The translations under genes and the position numbers were made by a program. The notes under the pieces are model-generated. The model ran no database searches. It saw only the letters and a list, made by a program, of their open reading frames with translations, and was not told the origin of the DNA. A stretch of 64,000 nt of DNA from an uncultured Bacteroidales bacterium (lineage in GTDB: Bacteria; Bacteroidota; Bacteroidia; Bacteroidales; UBA932), in NCBI GenBank assembly GCA_900316795.1, contig ONEF01000005.1, positions 1 through 64,000 of the forward strand, in the 5' to 3' direction. Positions within the stretch are counted from its first letter, which is position 1, and the number at the start of each line of letters is the position of its first letter. Of this stretch, positions 31,306-41,248 are shown piece by piece.

Positions 31306-33777
31306 TTACAGGAAGGCGAAGGCTTTTGAGACGGCAAAGGCTACGATCCAGGCAAGGATGAGGGTGTAGCAGACGGTGAAGATGGCCCATTTCCAGCTGC
31401 CGGTTTCCGTCTTGATGGCGCCGATTGTGGCAACGCAAGGGAAGTAGATAAGAGTGAAGGCCATAAAGGCAAGGGCAACGGCCGGAGTAAGGACATTTGC
31501 AATGATGAGCTCTCCGTTAACGGTGTAGAGCATATTCATTGTGCTGACCACGATCTCCTTGGCAGCCATTCCGCTAAGAAGGGAAACGCTTTCCTGCCAG
31601 TGGAAGCCCAGAGGAGAAAGAATTGGAGCTATGAAGTTGCCTATCATTGCCAGATAGGAATGCTCAAGCCTTGCTGCAGGATCAGGGTCGCAGGTAGGGA
31701 AGTAGCTCAAGGCCCAGACGATAAGGGTTCCTATCAGGATAATGGTAGCGATCTTCTTCAGATACTGCTTGCCTTTGTCCCAGGTATCTCTCAGAAGGGA
31801 TTTCCAGGTAGGAATCCTGTAAGGAGGAAGCTCCATCACGAACGGAGTCTCGTCTGAGTTGAAAAGCGCCTTGCTGAAAATCTTTGCCATAAGAGCGGCA
31901 AGGAGAACTCCGCCAAGATAGATGCAGAAGATTACTAGACCGGCATTTTTGGGGAAGAAGATTCCTGCAAGCAGAAGGTAGATAGGAAGCCTTGCGTTGC
32001 AGCTCATAAGAGGGTTGATGAGGATGGTAATCATTCTGGCGTTGCGGTTCTCAATGGTACGGGTAGCCATAACCGCCGGAACGTTGCAGCCGAATCCCAT
32101 CATAAGCGGAATGAAGCTTCTTCCGTGAAGGCCGATCAGGTGCATCAGCTTGTCCATAATGAAAGCGGCCCTGGCCATATAGCCGGTAGCCTCCAGAATG
32201 GAGATGAAGAAGAAGAGTATCAGAATGTTAGGAAGGAAGACAAGTACGCCGCCAACTCCCGTAATTAAACCGTCTACAATCAGGTCTTTCAGCCAGCCGT
32301 CGCTCATAAGCTCTCCAACTTTCTCACCGAGCCAGCCAACTCCGGCGTCTATCCAGTCCATCGGATACTGGCCTATGGAGAAAGTAGCCTGGAAAATAAG
32401 GTACATCGCAACCAGGAAAATAGGGAAGCCCAGCCAGCGGCTGGTAACGATGTTGTCAATTTTTTCGGAGAGGGTTTTGCCGGGTTTTCTTTCTCCTCTG
32501 CGATAGGTTTCTCTAAGGGCTCCGTCTATGAAGCCGTACTTGGCATCCATTATGGCGTTTTCAGGACTGTCGCCGAGCTCCCTCTCTATTGTTTTTGCCT
32601 CGCGGTCTCTGACGGCTAAGATTTCCTCTTTGTTGGAGAAGGTGTCCAGAATCCGCTCTATCTCCCTGTCTTTCTGGAGGATACGCAAGGCTATGTAACG
32701 AGGTGTGAACTCGTCCATAGCGTTAGGGTTCTTGTAGATGACTTCCCTTATGGCGTCTATGCTCTTTTCTATAACCGGGCCATGGTTAACGTGGATGTGC
32801 TTGAGGATGCTGTGAATGGAATCTTGAGAGCTGGTCTTTCCCTTTCTGGAGTTTTGGAGAGGATATTTTCCTGAAGCATCTGTGCTGGAAACCTCGTCTC
32901 CCTCTTCGTAGAGTTCTATAATTGTGCTGAAAAGCTCAGCGATGCCCCTGCCGTTTACCGATACCGTTGGAACCATAGGAACACCGAGCAGTTTTTCCAG
33001 CTCCTTGTAGTCCAGGGCGTCTCCCCTGTGCTCCAGCTCGTCGTACATATTCAGGGCAATGACCATCCTCAGGTTCATATCTATAAGCTGGGTGGTCAGG
33101 AAAAGATTTCTCTCCAGGTTGGAGGAATCCACCACGTTGAGTATGACATCAGGCTTGTCGTTGATTAAGGTGTGCCTTACGTATTTTTCCTCTGGACTGT
33201 AGGCGGAGATTGAATAAGTGCCGGGAAGGTCTATCAGGTTGAAGCGGTAACCCTTGAAATACATCTTGCCCCTTACGGCATCCACAGTAACTCCTGAGTA
33301 GTTTCCTACTCTCTGGTGGCTTCCGCTGGCGCGGTTGAAAAGGCTGGTTTTGCCGCAGTTGGGATTGCCCACAAGCGCCACGGTGATTTCCTTGCTCTTT
33401 TCCCTTGCTCCGCGATAAAGGGCGTCTTCCTCTTCAGTTGTCTTCTGTATGCTGTCCCTGAACTTGCAGCCGGCTTCCTTGCAGCCTATGCAGGTGGGGG
33501 TGAAATTTCCTGTGACGGGGTTGTGTTCGGCGGCCAGATGTTCCGCCTCCTCAACAGATATGACCTCAATCTGGGAAGCCTCTTTCATCCTCAGAGACAC
33601 GTGATAGCCCAGGATCTGATACTCAACGGGATCCTGCAGGGGAGCCTTGTGGACAACCTCCACAGTCTTTCCCTGTAGGAAGCCCATCTCGATGATTCTC
33701 TTGCGGAACCCTCCGTGACCTTGAATCTTTACGATGACTCCTTTCTCTCCCGTATTGAGTTCAGACAACCTGCTCAT
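31306..33777 (-). CDS. feoB: ferrous iron transporter, FeoA-FeoB fusion
   Basis: 823 residues. A FeoA (SH3-like) domain occupies about 1-75. A linker has a cysteine cluster (CIGCKEAGC, about 96-104). The FeoB G domain follows: G1 GNPNCGKT at 137-144, G3 DLPG at 182-185, G4 NMYD at 242-245. The C-terminal half has the membrane helices with Gate motifs (GFGCNVPAVMATR, NPLMSCNARLPIY). It imports Fe(II) across the inner membrane. The fusion is known in Bacteroidota. Confidence 0.95.
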   Translation of the reverse strand: MSRLSELNTGEKGVIVKIQGHGGFRKRIIEMGFLQGKTVEVVHKAPLQDPVEYQILGYHVSLRMKEASQIEVISVEEAEHLAAEHNPVTGNFTPTCIGCKEAGCKFRDSIQKTTEEEDALYRGAREKSKEITVALVGNPNCGKTSLFNRASGSHQRVGNYSGVTVDAVRGKMYFKGYRFNLIDLPGTYSISAYSPEEKYVRHTLINDKPDVILNVVDSSNLERNLFLTTQLIDMNLRMVIALNMYDELEHRGDALDYKELEKLLGVPMVPTVSVNGRGIAELFSTIIELYEEGDEVSSTDASGKYPLQNSRKGKTSSQDSIHSILKHIHVNHGPVIEKSIDAIREVIYKNPNAMDEFTPRYIALRILQKDREIERILDTFSNKEEILAVRDREAKTIERELGDSPENAIMDAKYGFIDGALRETYRRGERKPGKTLSEKIDNIVTSRWLGFPIFLVAMYLIFQATFSIGQYPMDWIDAGVGWLGEKVGELMSDGWLKDLIVDGLITGVGGVLVFLPNILILFFFISILEATGYMARAAFIMDKLMHLIGLHGRSFIPLMMGFGCNVPAVMATRTIENRNARMITILINPLMSCNARLPIYLLLAGIFFPKNAGLVIFCIYLGGVLLAALMAKIFSKALFNSDETPFVMELPPYRIPTWKSLLRDTWDKGKQYLKKIATIILIGTLIVWALSYFPTCDPDPAARLEHSYLAMIGNFIAPILSPLGFHWQESVSLLSGMAAKEIVVSTMNMLYTVNGELIIANVLTPAVALAFMAFTLIYFPCVATIGAIKTETGSWKWAIFTVCYTLILAWIVAFAVSKAFAFL

Positions 33778-33800
33778 TGTTCTTGCTTTATCTCAAGCGG

Positions 33801-33808
33801 CAAAAGTA
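33801..33808 (-). promoter_or_regulatory. -7 box for feoAB
   Basis: Minus-strand TACTTTTG matches TAnnTTTG, 23 bases before the ATG. No Fur box was made out by eye. Confidence 0.5.
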
Positions 33809-33857
33809 CAATTTTTCTCCCAAGCCCATAATACCCATTTATAGGTATAAACAGCAA

Positions 33858-33882
33858 GTTCCCTCCTGGAATTGGAGGGAAC
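33858..33882 (-). terminator. hairpin after the C69 peptidase gene
   Basis: GTTCCCTCC (33858-33866) pairs perfectly with GGAGGGAAC (33874-33882) around a 7-base loop. It begins 36 bases past the stop codon at 33918. It lacks a strong T run, so termination is probable rather than certain. Confidence 0.55.
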
Positions 33883-33917
33883 TCACGGATTCTGTATGTC
33901 TTTGGCGAGTGACCTGC

Positions 33918-35630
33918 CTAGTAGGTTTTCTCTTCAGGGTTGATAGGAGTCATCTCCTTGGAGATGGCGTCCAGCCACTTCTGAGGGTAGCCAGGCTGGT
34001 CAGGCATCACGGCGTTGTCTTCGTTGTAGATGGTCTTGAAGCTGCCGTCAGGGTTCTGCTTCTTGATGTTGCCGTCCATGTATTTGACGAGCAGATACTC
34101 GTCAAGTTTCTTGAACTTGCGGAACATACGGTCTGCAATCTTGTTGGACCAGTCTGTCAGATAGGCCTTGACCTTCTGTTCATCGTTGCTCTCGCTGAGG
34201 ATCCTTACAGCGTTGGCATCTACCTCCGGAATTATTTTCAAGGCTCCGTTCTCGTGCTCGTCAATGGCTTTGCGTACCTCAGGGGCTATATCCATATAGC
34301 GGGTGTAGGCAAAGTTGGATATGCGGTTGAAGAGCCAGAAAGCGGAAGAGTCTGAATACTTGACCATGCTTCCGTTTCCTACCCTGAAGCAAAGCGGGGT
34401 TTCAAGTCCGCTGGAATAGACAGGGGTGAGGGAGCTTGTTGCGGTGTCGTCCACGCCGAACCAGATTATGCCGCCTACAACATCAGGGAGCCAGCCCCTT
34501 GCCTGCCCCAAAAGCCAGAACCCTGTCTGCTGGGTGGCGACAGACCTTTCAAACTCATACTTTTTCCCGTCTGAGACAAAAGACATAGGTCTCCATCTGT
34601 AAGGGTTTTGGTAAGGACCTGCGCCAAGATCATAACGGAAATCAAAAGGAGTGTCCTCGAAGTGGTCTCTCATTGCGTCAGCCACATCCTTGACAGTCAG
34701 AGGGTGAGCCGGTTTGATGTACAGAGGCATCTTGTTTGAAGGATTGGTTCCTGCGGCATAATCTACATAGAAGGAAGCGTCCTTGTCACCGATCTTTCCG
34801 CCGCCCAATATGTTGAAGAAACTCCATACCCTGGTTTCGCATCCTCTGAGGGTTCCGAAGGAAGCCGGGGCGAAGGCGTCACAGAAACTGAACTCGTTGT
34901 CCGGTCCGTCATAGTATCCGTTTTCCTTGGCAAACTTTATTATGTCTTTGGAATAGAGGCAGTTCTCAGGATCGTTGAGAGGGAAGGTGGATATCCTGGA
35001 GCAGTTGGCATGGCCACTGATATAGCCGTCCGGAATGCGGATTGCCACCCAGTTTGCTCCCTTGTTGAGGTTCTTGCCGTTCTTTCCAATCTTCACTCCC
35101 TTTCCCACGATTTCCATTATCCAGGCCTCGTTCTTGTCAGCGATGGAGAAACTTTCGCCCTCTGAGCAGTAGCCGTATGTTTCCATCAGCTCTGCCAGTA
35201 CCTTGATGGCCTCCCTGGCGGTCTTGGCTCTCTGGAGGGTAATGTAAATCAGGGAGCCATAGTCTATTCCTCCAGTTGTATCTACCAGAGTCTCAAGGCC
35301 TCCGAAAGTAGTCTCGGTAATTATGAGCTGGAACTCGTTCATGTTGCCCATCGTGGAATAGGTTCTGGATACCTGGGGGATGTCCATAAGGTACTTTCCG
35401 CTGTCCCATTCATAGATTTTGATCATTGTCCCTTTAGGCCAGACTCCGCCGTTGTGGTGGTAGAGTTCTCCGTACTGCGTGTGGGAGTCAGCCGCATAGG
35501 TTACCATCACGCTGCCGTCCTTTGATGCTCCCTTGGTTACAATGATATTGGTGCATGCCATTGCACTCTGGTAAGAAGCCAGAGCCAGCAAAGCTGCAAC
35601 CATAGCGATAAAATGAAGTCTGTATCTCAT
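33918..35630 (-). CDS. C69-family dipeptidase, secreted
   Basis: 570 residues. The signal peptide ends at QSAMA and the next residue is Cys26 (CTNIIVTKGASKDGS), which would become the N-terminal nucleophile of this Ntn-hydrolase family. TYAADSHTQYGELYHHNGG is the substrate-pocket region and GESFSIADKNEAWIMEIVG a core strand pair. The family cleaves dipeptides. A periplasmic or surface location fits the signal. Divergent from the gene at 35746. Confidence 0.88.
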   Translation of the reverse strand: MRYRLHFIAMVAALLALASYQSAMACTNIIVTKGASKDGSVMVTYAADSHTQYGELYHHNGGVWPKGTMIKIYEWDSGKYLMDIPQVSRTYSTMGNMNEFQLIITETTFGGLETLVDTTGGIDYGSLIYITLQRAKTAREAIKVLAELMETYGYCSEGESFSIADKNEAWIMEIVGKGVKIGKNGKNLNKGANWVAIRIPDGYISGHANCSRISTFPLNDPENCLYSKDIIKFAKENGYYDGPDNEFSFCDAFAPASFGTLRGCETRVWSFFNILGGGKIGDKDASFYVDYAAGTNPSNKMPLYIKPAHPLTVKDVADAMRDHFEDTPFDFRYDLGAGPYQNPYRWRPMSFVSDGKKYEFERSVATQQTGFWLLGQARGWLPDVVGGIIWFGVDDTATSSLTPVYSSGLETPLCFRVGNGSMVKYSDSSAFWLFNRISNFAYTRYMDIAPEVRKAIDEHENGALKIIPEVDANAVRILSESNDEQKVKAYLTDWSNKIADRMFRKFKKLDEYLLVKYMDGNIKKQNPDGSFKTIYNEDNAVMPDQPGYPQKWLDAISKEMTPINPEEKTY

Positions 35631-35745
35631 AATTTTATAACTTTGTTTTCTGTCAGGTACATGTTTTGTGGTGTTAAAGATAATGTTTTTTGCTGTTTTA
35701 CCCGCAAACCTGGCAAAAAGACCGATACATTAAATACTTGATGTT

Positions 35746-36177
35746 ATGAAAAAAACTTTCTTTATGGCGTTGATGTTCCTGGTTTTCGGAGCTGTCTGTT
35801 CATACGCCCAGAACAATGACAAGGAGCCGACCATAGAAGAGATGGCAGAGAAACACACCAAGGACCTCGTCCGCCGGCTGGGGCTTAATGAATCTCAGGA
35901 ATTTTATGTGGATTCCATTCTGGTCACCAATTATACAGGAGTCAAGTCAGCGCTTGAAGATCTTCAGCGTTCCGGTATGCAGGATCCCGAAAATTACCGT
36001 CATGTCAACGAGAGTTGGCAGCAGAAGACCTTGGACGCCCTGAAAAAAGTGCTGGATGAGCAGCAGTACATAGGATACCTTAGGTATATAGGCAAAGGCA
36101 AAGACTACAAGAAGGGCAAAGACGGGAAGTGGTATCTGAAGTCAGAACTCAAGAAGCAGAGTAAGAATCCTCAATAG
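35746..36177 (+). CDS. small secreted protein, Spy-like/hypothetical
   Basis: 143 residues with a signal peptide (about 1-22, ending CSYAQ). The mature protein is mostly helical and charged (EKHTKDLVRRLGLNESQEFY, LDEQQYIGYLRYIGKG), recalling LTXXQ/Spy-type periplasmic proteins, but the LTxxQ motif is degenerate (LNESQ). Function unknown. Its 3' end overlaps the convergent cdaA by 29 bases. Confidence 0.55.
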   Translation: MKKTFFMALMFLVFGAVCSYAQNNDKEPTIEEMAEKHTKDLVRRLGLNESQEFYVDSILVTNYTGVKSALEDLQRSGMQDPENYRHVNESWQQKTLDALKKVLDEQQYIGYLRYIGKGKDYKKGKDGKWYLKSELKKQSKNPQ

Positions 36178-36934
36178 CAAGCCTCAGTTCCGTGATGGAA
36201 CTTATGGTTTTTATTTCTCCGTTCTTTACAAAGGAAATTCCTCCGGTTTCTTCAGAAACCACAATGGCCGTGGCATCAGTTTCTTCCGTGACCCCTACAG
36301 CGGCACGGTGTCTCATTCCATATTGAGGCGGGATGTCCGGATTCTCTGATATGGGGAGGGTACATCTGGCGGCAATGAGTTTTGTGGTATCCATGATCAA
36401 AGCGCCATCGTGAAGAGGGGAATTCTTGAAGAAAAGATTTTCCACAAGCCGGCGGTTTATTATTGCATCTATCCTGTCTCCTGTTTCTACTATGCCCTCA
36501 AGGGAGGATTTGTGGGTCATCACGATCAAAGCTCCTGTCTTGGTCTCGGACATTTTCCTGACAGCTTGTGTGAGCTCGTCCAGAGTTGTCAGCGGAACCT
36601 CTCTTGGCTTGCTGCCGAACAGCTTGCGGGTGAGGAAGTTGCTGTTGCGATGTATAGAGTTGTTTCCCAGATGCAGCAGGAACCTTCTGATCTCTTGCTG
36701 GAAGATGATGATCAGGGCCAGCACACCCACTCCCAGAACCTGGCCAAGGATGGCGGATATGAGTTCCATGTGCAGGGTCTTGACAACCAGCCACACAAAG
36801 TAAAGGATGATGATTCCGATGAATATGCTCATTGCGGCCGTACCGCGAATAAGCTTATAAATCTGGTAGATGAGCAATCCGACCAGGATGATGTCTATAA
36901 TGTCTATCAGATGTATGTTTATAAAATCGAGCAT
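36149..36934 (-). CDS. cdaA: diadenylate cyclase CdaA
   Basis: 261 residues from the ATG at 36934. Three membrane helices fill about 10-85. The DisA-N domain follows, with SPLHDGALIMD (DGA motif) and GMRHRAAVGVTEETDA (RHR motif), both needed for joining two ATP to c-di-AMP. c-di-AMP controls potassium balance and cell-wall stability. It follows comF-like 36991 by 56 bases on the same strand. Confidence 0.93.
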   Translation of the reverse strand: MLDFINIHLIDIIDIILVGLLIYQIYKLIRGTAAMSIFIGIIILYFVWLVVKTLHMELISAILGQVLGVGVLALIIIFQQEIRRFLLHLGNNSIHRNSNFLTRKLFGSKPREVPLTTLDELTQAVRKMSETKTGALIVMTHKSSLEGIVETGDRIDAIINRRLVENLFFKNSPLHDGALIMDTTKLIAARCTLPISENPDIPPQYGMRHRAAVGVTEETDATAIVVSEETGGISFVKNGEIKTISSITELRLAIEDSYSAS

Positions 36935-36990
36935 ATCTTTCCTTTGAATACCGGGCAAATTTAATAAGAATCTCTTTAACGGCACATTCC

Positions 36991-37734
36991 TTACGGGACA
37001 TAAGCGAGGGTGGCTATGCTTATAGTGCAGTCCAGAGCCTCGAGAAGGTTGGTGGCGCAGGCGTCCAGAGTGGCCCCTGTAGTAAGCACATCATCCACGA
37101 GCAGGATATGGATTGGTCTTTCGCTCTGGCTCATCTGCAGGGTCTTGGCTCTTTTGGGGTTGATGCAGAACGCGTTTTTCACGTTTTCCCAGCGGTCCGC
37201 CCTGTCTTTCTGTGTCTGGGTGCGGGTGAAATTTCGCCTTTCAAGCAGCTTGTTCTCTATCTCCGGCTTGATATTGCCGACTCTAAGGGTTTCAGCTATT
37301 CCCTTGGCAATCAGTTCTGACTGGTTATATCCCCTCAGTCTTTTTTTACGCGGATGGAGAGGAACTGGAACTATTATGTCTGTTTCCTCAGCGATTCTTT
37401 CTCCCAGCATCTTCCCCAGCCTGACGGCAAGCCGGTGGTTGCCCTTGTATTTAATCGAGTAGATAAGTTTCTTGTATGGCCCCTTGTAGAGGAAAAGGGA
37501 GGTTACCTTGCCTGTGTTCACCCTTCCCCAGAAAGTCTTGTCCGCTCCGGAGGAAGGATCCTGCCATGTGAAAGACAGAGGCAAGTCTGCAAGACAAGAT
37601 GTGCAGATGTCTGTCTCAAAGGCCAAAAGTTCTCTCCGGCAGCAGATACATTCCCTTCTGAAGAACAAGGAAGCAATGCTTCTGCCCCACAATCTGATAG
37701 ATTTATTTATATGAAGGTCTTTACGGTTGGACAT
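36991..37734 (-). CDS. ComF-family phosphoribosyltransferase-like protein
   Basis: 247 residues. CICCRRELLAFETDICTSCL near residue 30 is the zinc-finger-type pair of C-x-x-C motifs. VPVPLHPRKKRLRGYNQSEL and ILLVDDVLTTGATLDAC (PRPP-binding) mark the type I phosphoribosyltransferase domain. ComF proteins take part in DNA uptake in some bacteria; the role here is open. Divergent from the PHP gene. Confidence 0.9.
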   Translation of the reverse strand: MSNRKDLHINKSIRLWGRSIASLFFRRECICCRRELLAFETDICTSCLADLPLSFTWQDPSSGADKTFWGRVNTGKVTSLFLYKGPYKKLIYSIKYKGNHRLAVRLGKMLGERIAEETDIIVPVPLHPRKKRLRGYNQSELIAKGIAETLRVGNIKPEIENKLLERRNFTRTQTQKDRADRWENVKNAFCINPKRAKTLQMSQSERPIHILLVDDVLTTGATLDACATNLLEALDCTISIATLAYVP

Positions 37735-37781
37735 GGCTTGTGGTTTTGCGGCAAAGGATGCGCAAGGTTGGAAGTTTTAAG

Positions 37782-37789
37782 TAAATTTG
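37782..37789 (+). promoter_or_regulatory. -7 box for the PHP gene
   Basis: TAAATTTG matches TAnnTTTG and lies 73 bases before the ATG at 37863. Confidence 0.45.
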
Positions 37790-37862
37790 CACGCCATCCG
37801 GTAAAGACATCGCTTTGCTGTGGTAAATTGAAGTTTTTGCTCCGCTTTTGGATAGTTTTGGT

Positions 37863-38675
37863 ATGCCTTTTTTTGACACACATACACATTCTGAGTTTTC
37901 TCCGGACAGCAAAGCCACGGTAGAGGGGCTTCTTCTGCGTGCCAGGGAATGTTGTGCAGGTGGAATTGCAATCACTGACCATCTGGATCTGGATGCGCCC
38001 AGGAATCCGGGACTGTTTGAATTTTCCATCGCTGAGCAGCAGCGAAAAATAGAAGAAAAGGCGCGGCAGATTTTTCCTGGTGGAGAGTGCAAGGTGCTCA
38101 AGGGTATAGAGATAGGCCTTCAGCCTGAAAGCATTCCGCATAGCCGGGACTTTATTTCCGGGTTCAGCTTTGACCAGATTACGGCCTCCATCCATTTCGT
38201 GGACGGGGAGGATCCATACTACGGAAACTACTATGAGGGGAAGGACTTCCGCCACTCCTACGGCAGGGCTTTGGAACTTATATACCAGACCGCCAGAGAA
38301 TTCGGGGATTTTGACATAATTGGCCATTTTGACTATGTGGCCAGATATGCTCCTTACAAAGTCAGGGACATCAGGTATGCGGACTTTCCGGATGAGCTGG
38401 ACGCGATTCTCAGATTCCTTGCCCAGGAAGGCAAAGCCCTGGAGATAAACACCAAGACTTACGATACGCACGTGGATCATCTTCAGACACTTGACACGAA
38501 TATCCTCAAAAGGTTCAGGGAACTTGGGGGAGAGTTTGTAACTTTGGGTTCGGACTCTCATTCAGCTGACCGCCTGATGGACAAGTTCGGGAAGTTCGCG
38601 GCGGTTTGCATCGAGTGCGGGTTTCCGTATCTGACGTATTTTGAGAAAAGGAAACCGCAGCTATACAGGCCTTAG
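37863..38675 (+). CDS. PHP-domain histidinol-phosphatase-like protein
   Basis: 270 residues from the ATG at 37863 (a TTG at 37848 is also in frame). PHP metal ligands are visible: FDTHTHSEFSPDS, IAITDHLD, LKGIEIGLQ, TASIHFVDG, IGHFDYVARY and LGSDSHSADRL. Fits the HisJ/HisK group that dephosphorylates L-histidinol phosphate, though other phosphoesters are possible. No other his gene is in the window. It precedes mutS2 by 48 bases. Confidence 0.88.
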   Translation: MPFFDTHTHSEFSPDSKATVEGLLLRARECCAGGIAITDHLDLDAPRNPGLFEFSIAEQQRKIEEKARQIFPGGECKVLKGIEIGLQPESIPHSRDFISGFSFDQITASIHFVDGEDPYYGNYYEGKDFRHSYGRALELIYQTAREFGDFDIIGHFDYVARYAPYKVRDIRYADFPDELDAILRFLAQEGKALEINTKTYDTHVDHLQTLDTNILKRFRELGGEFVTLGSDSHSADRLMDKFGKFAAVCIECGFPYLTYFEKRKPQLYRP

Positions 38676-38723
38676 GTGAAAGAGTGGCGGTTTTATACGG
38701 TATATTGAAGAAAACAGAAGCAA

Positions 38724-41234
38724 ATGCAAGATACTTTACAGCTTGAAAGCAAGATAGGATTCACATTCATAAGAGAGAGGATCAAGGCTCACTGCACCAC
38801 GCCGTATGCGGCTTCACGGGCTGAGGGAGAGGAGTTTTCTTCAGATGCCGAGGAAATAGTGCGCAGGCTTTCCCTGGTGGAAGAGATGATGGAGATCGCC
38901 GTCATGGAGAGCAAATTTCCCCAGGGCGGTTTTACAGACTGCACCGTCTTTCTTCCGGCCTTGCAGAAGGAGAGCAGCATAATTTCAATCGAGAACATGA
39001 AGAGGCTGTCCGCCTTCATGGATAACCTCAGGATGGTAACTTCTTTTCTGAGCGGTACCAAAGAGGGCAAGTATCCGTTCCTGAAGACTCTGGCTCTTCC
39101 CGTCCAGTATTTTCCGAACCTCAGGACAAAGATAGATTCCATCCTGGACAAAAACGGGATGGTAAAGGAGACCGCCACCCCTGAACTCCACAAGATTTCT
39201 TCCGAACTGCGTCAGGCCCAGGTGTCCGTAAGCCGAAGGGTGGAGTCTCTTCTGAAAAAGGCAAAGGATGAGAACCTTGCAGACGAGGACGCCACCATAT
39301 CCGTGCGTGACGGCAAGATGCTCATTCCGGTAAACGCCACCAGCAAGCGCAGCCTGCCGGGTATTGTTCAGGACGCCAGTGCCAGCGGCAAGACATTCTT
39401 CATTGAACCTATGGAGGTTGTGGAACTGAACAACCGCATCCGCCGCCTGATGTTCGACAGGCAGAGGGAAATCGAGCGCATCTTGCTGGACTTTACAAAC
39501 TTCTTGAGACCGTATATCCCTGAACTGATGGATGGTGCAAGATTCATCGGCGAGGTTGACTTCCTCAGGGCGAAGGCTGAATGTGCCCATCAGATGAGAG
39601 CCGGGAAACCCGTCCTTTCTGAAGACGGGACGATGCGGATATACGAAGGGAGGCATCCGCTTCTGGAGTCCGCTCTAACCAAGGAGGGAAAGAAGATTGT
39701 TCCCATAGACTTGTTCTTAAGTCCTGAAAAGCATATCCTGGTGATTTCCGGGCCTAATGCCGGAGGCAAATCCGTGGCCTTGAAGACAACAGGCATTCTC
39801 CAGTATATGTTCCAGTGGGGCATGCCCACTTCATGCAGCCAGAAAAGTGAGTTCCCTATATTCGATAATATACTCATCGATATAGGAGACCAGCAGAGTA
39901 TGGAGAACGATCTGAGCACATACTCATCCCATCTGCTGAACATGAGGAATCTGCTTAAAGAGGCAACTTCAAGGACTCTGGTCCTGATAGACGAGTTCGG
40001 AAGCGGGACCGAGCCTGCCGCCGGAGGTGCCATTGCCCAGACCATACTGGAGGAGCTTGAATCCAGAGGCACTTACGGGGTGATTACCACCCATTACACC
40101 AACCTCAAGGTTTATGCGGAAAGCAGCAGGGGAGTGGCAAACGGGGCAATGTTGTTTGACAGCGTGAACATCGCTCCGCTATACAAGCTGGAGATAGGAG
40201 TTCCCGGCAATTCATTCGCCTTTGACCTTGCCCGCAAGATGGGGCTTCCGGAGCATATCGTAAAGAGGGCTGAAGAGAAAGCCGGAGAAGACTTCATAGA
40301 CCTTGAACGCCAGCTCCGCACCATTTCAAAGAACCGTAGGAAGCTGGATGAGAAATTGGCCAGGATAAGGAATACGGACAAGACTCTTGAATCTGTGACA
40401 GAGAAATATTCAAAGGAACTGTCAGACATCCGCCAGGCCAAGAAGCAGATTTTGGAAGAGGCCAAGGAAGAGGCCCGTCAGATTATCGCTGAGGCTAACA
40501 GGAAGGTGGAGTCAACCATCAAGAAGATAAAAGAAGCACAGGCCGAGAAGGAGGCTACCAAGAAAGCTCGGCAGGATTTGAAAGCCGCAGGAGAACATAT
40601 TGAAAACAAAGGGGATACAGATAGAGACCGAAAGATAGAGGCAAAGATGAAGTCTTTGCAGCAGAGGAAAGAGCGGCAGATGGAGAGGAAGGCCAAAAGA
40701 GAGAAGGCCGGCAGCCTGGAAACCCATGAATCTCAGGAGCAGAAACCTCTTGTTCTGGAGGTGGGCAGCAAGGTTAAGGTGGAAGGCGGCAGCCTCATAG
40801 GAGAAGTCATGCAGATTGAGGGCAAATGGGTTACGATTTCTCTGGGCGACATTACCAGCCGCGTCAAGAAAGATTCCGTTACCGTCATTTCCAACAAGGA
40901 GTTCCAGAGCAAGACAGGGCCGTCTCCGGCGTCATCGCTGAGGAACTACAGCGTAACATTGGATGAGAGCATAAGCCGCCGCAAGCTGACTTTCAAAGAC
41001 GAGATAGACATAAGGGGCCAGAGACTGGAGGAAGCGTTGGTAAACGTGTCAAGGTTCATGGACGATGCCACTCTGGTGGGGGCTTCAAAGGTGCGTATCC
41101 TGCACGGCAAAGGCACCGGCGTGCTTAAGGAAGAAATACGCAAATGGCTTAAAACCAACCCCTCCGTCGTCAGCCTCAGCGATGAGGATGTCAGACTGGG
41201 AGGGGCAGGTATTACAGTAGTCAACCTTGACTGA
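38724..41234 (+). CDS. mutS2: MutS2 family ATPase/endonuclease
   Basis: 836 residues. A core/clamp region leads to the MutS ATPase: Walker A SGPNAGGKSVAL at about 343, LVLIDEFGSGTEP as Walker B, and a THY motif. A long charged coiled coil (about 520-680) follows, a KOW-like segment (VGSKVKVEGGSLIGEVMQ), then a C-terminal Smr nuclease domain beginning DIRGQRLEEAL with LHGKGTGVLKEEI. MutS2 acts on recombination intermediates or collided ribosomes, not mismatch repair. Full length. Confidence 0.95.
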   Translation: MQDTLQLESKIGFTFIRERIKAHCTTPYAASRAEGEEFSSDAEEIVRRLSLVEEMMEIAVMESKFPQGGFTDCTVFLPALQKESSIISIENMKRLSAFMDNLRMVTSFLSGTKEGKYPFLKTLALPVQYFPNLRTKIDSILDKNGMVKETATPELHKISSELRQAQVSVSRRVESLLKKAKDENLADEDATISVRDGKMLIPVNATSKRSLPGIVQDASASGKTFFIEPMEVVELNNRIRRLMFDRQREIERILLDFTNFLRPYIPELMDGARFIGEVDFLRAKAECAHQMRAGKPVLSEDGTMRIYEGRHPLLESALTKEGKKIVPIDLFLSPEKHILVISGPNAGGKSVALKTTGILQYMFQWGMPTSCSQKSEFPIFDNILIDIGDQQSMENDLSTYSSHLLNMRNLLKEATSRTLVLIDEFGSGTEPAAGGAIAQTILEELESRGTYGVITTHYTNLKVYAESSRGVANGAMLFDSVNIAPLYKLEIGVPGNSFAFDLARKMGLPEHIVKRAEEKAGEDFIDLERQLRTISKNRRKLDEKLARIRNTDKTLESVTEKYSKELSDIRQAKKQILEEAKEEARQIIAEANRKVESTIKKIKEAQAEKEATKKARQDLKAAGEHIENKGDTDRDRKIEAKMKSLQQRKERQMERKAKREKAGSLETHESQEQKPLVLEVGSKVKVEGGSLIGEVMQIEGKWVTISLGDITSRVKKDSVTVISNKEFQSKTGPSPASSLRNYSVTLDESISRRKLTFKDEIDIRGQRLEEALVNVSRFMDDATLVGASKVRILHGKGTGVLKEEIRKWLKTNPSVVSLSDEDVRLGGAGITVVNLD

Positions 41235-41248
41235 TCCGGCTGGTCCTG

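Noticed and set aside
37707-38561. 284-codon open frame opposite the PHP phosphatase gene
   Set aside because: Antisense to a gene with complete metal motifs; no recognisable protein and no promoter.
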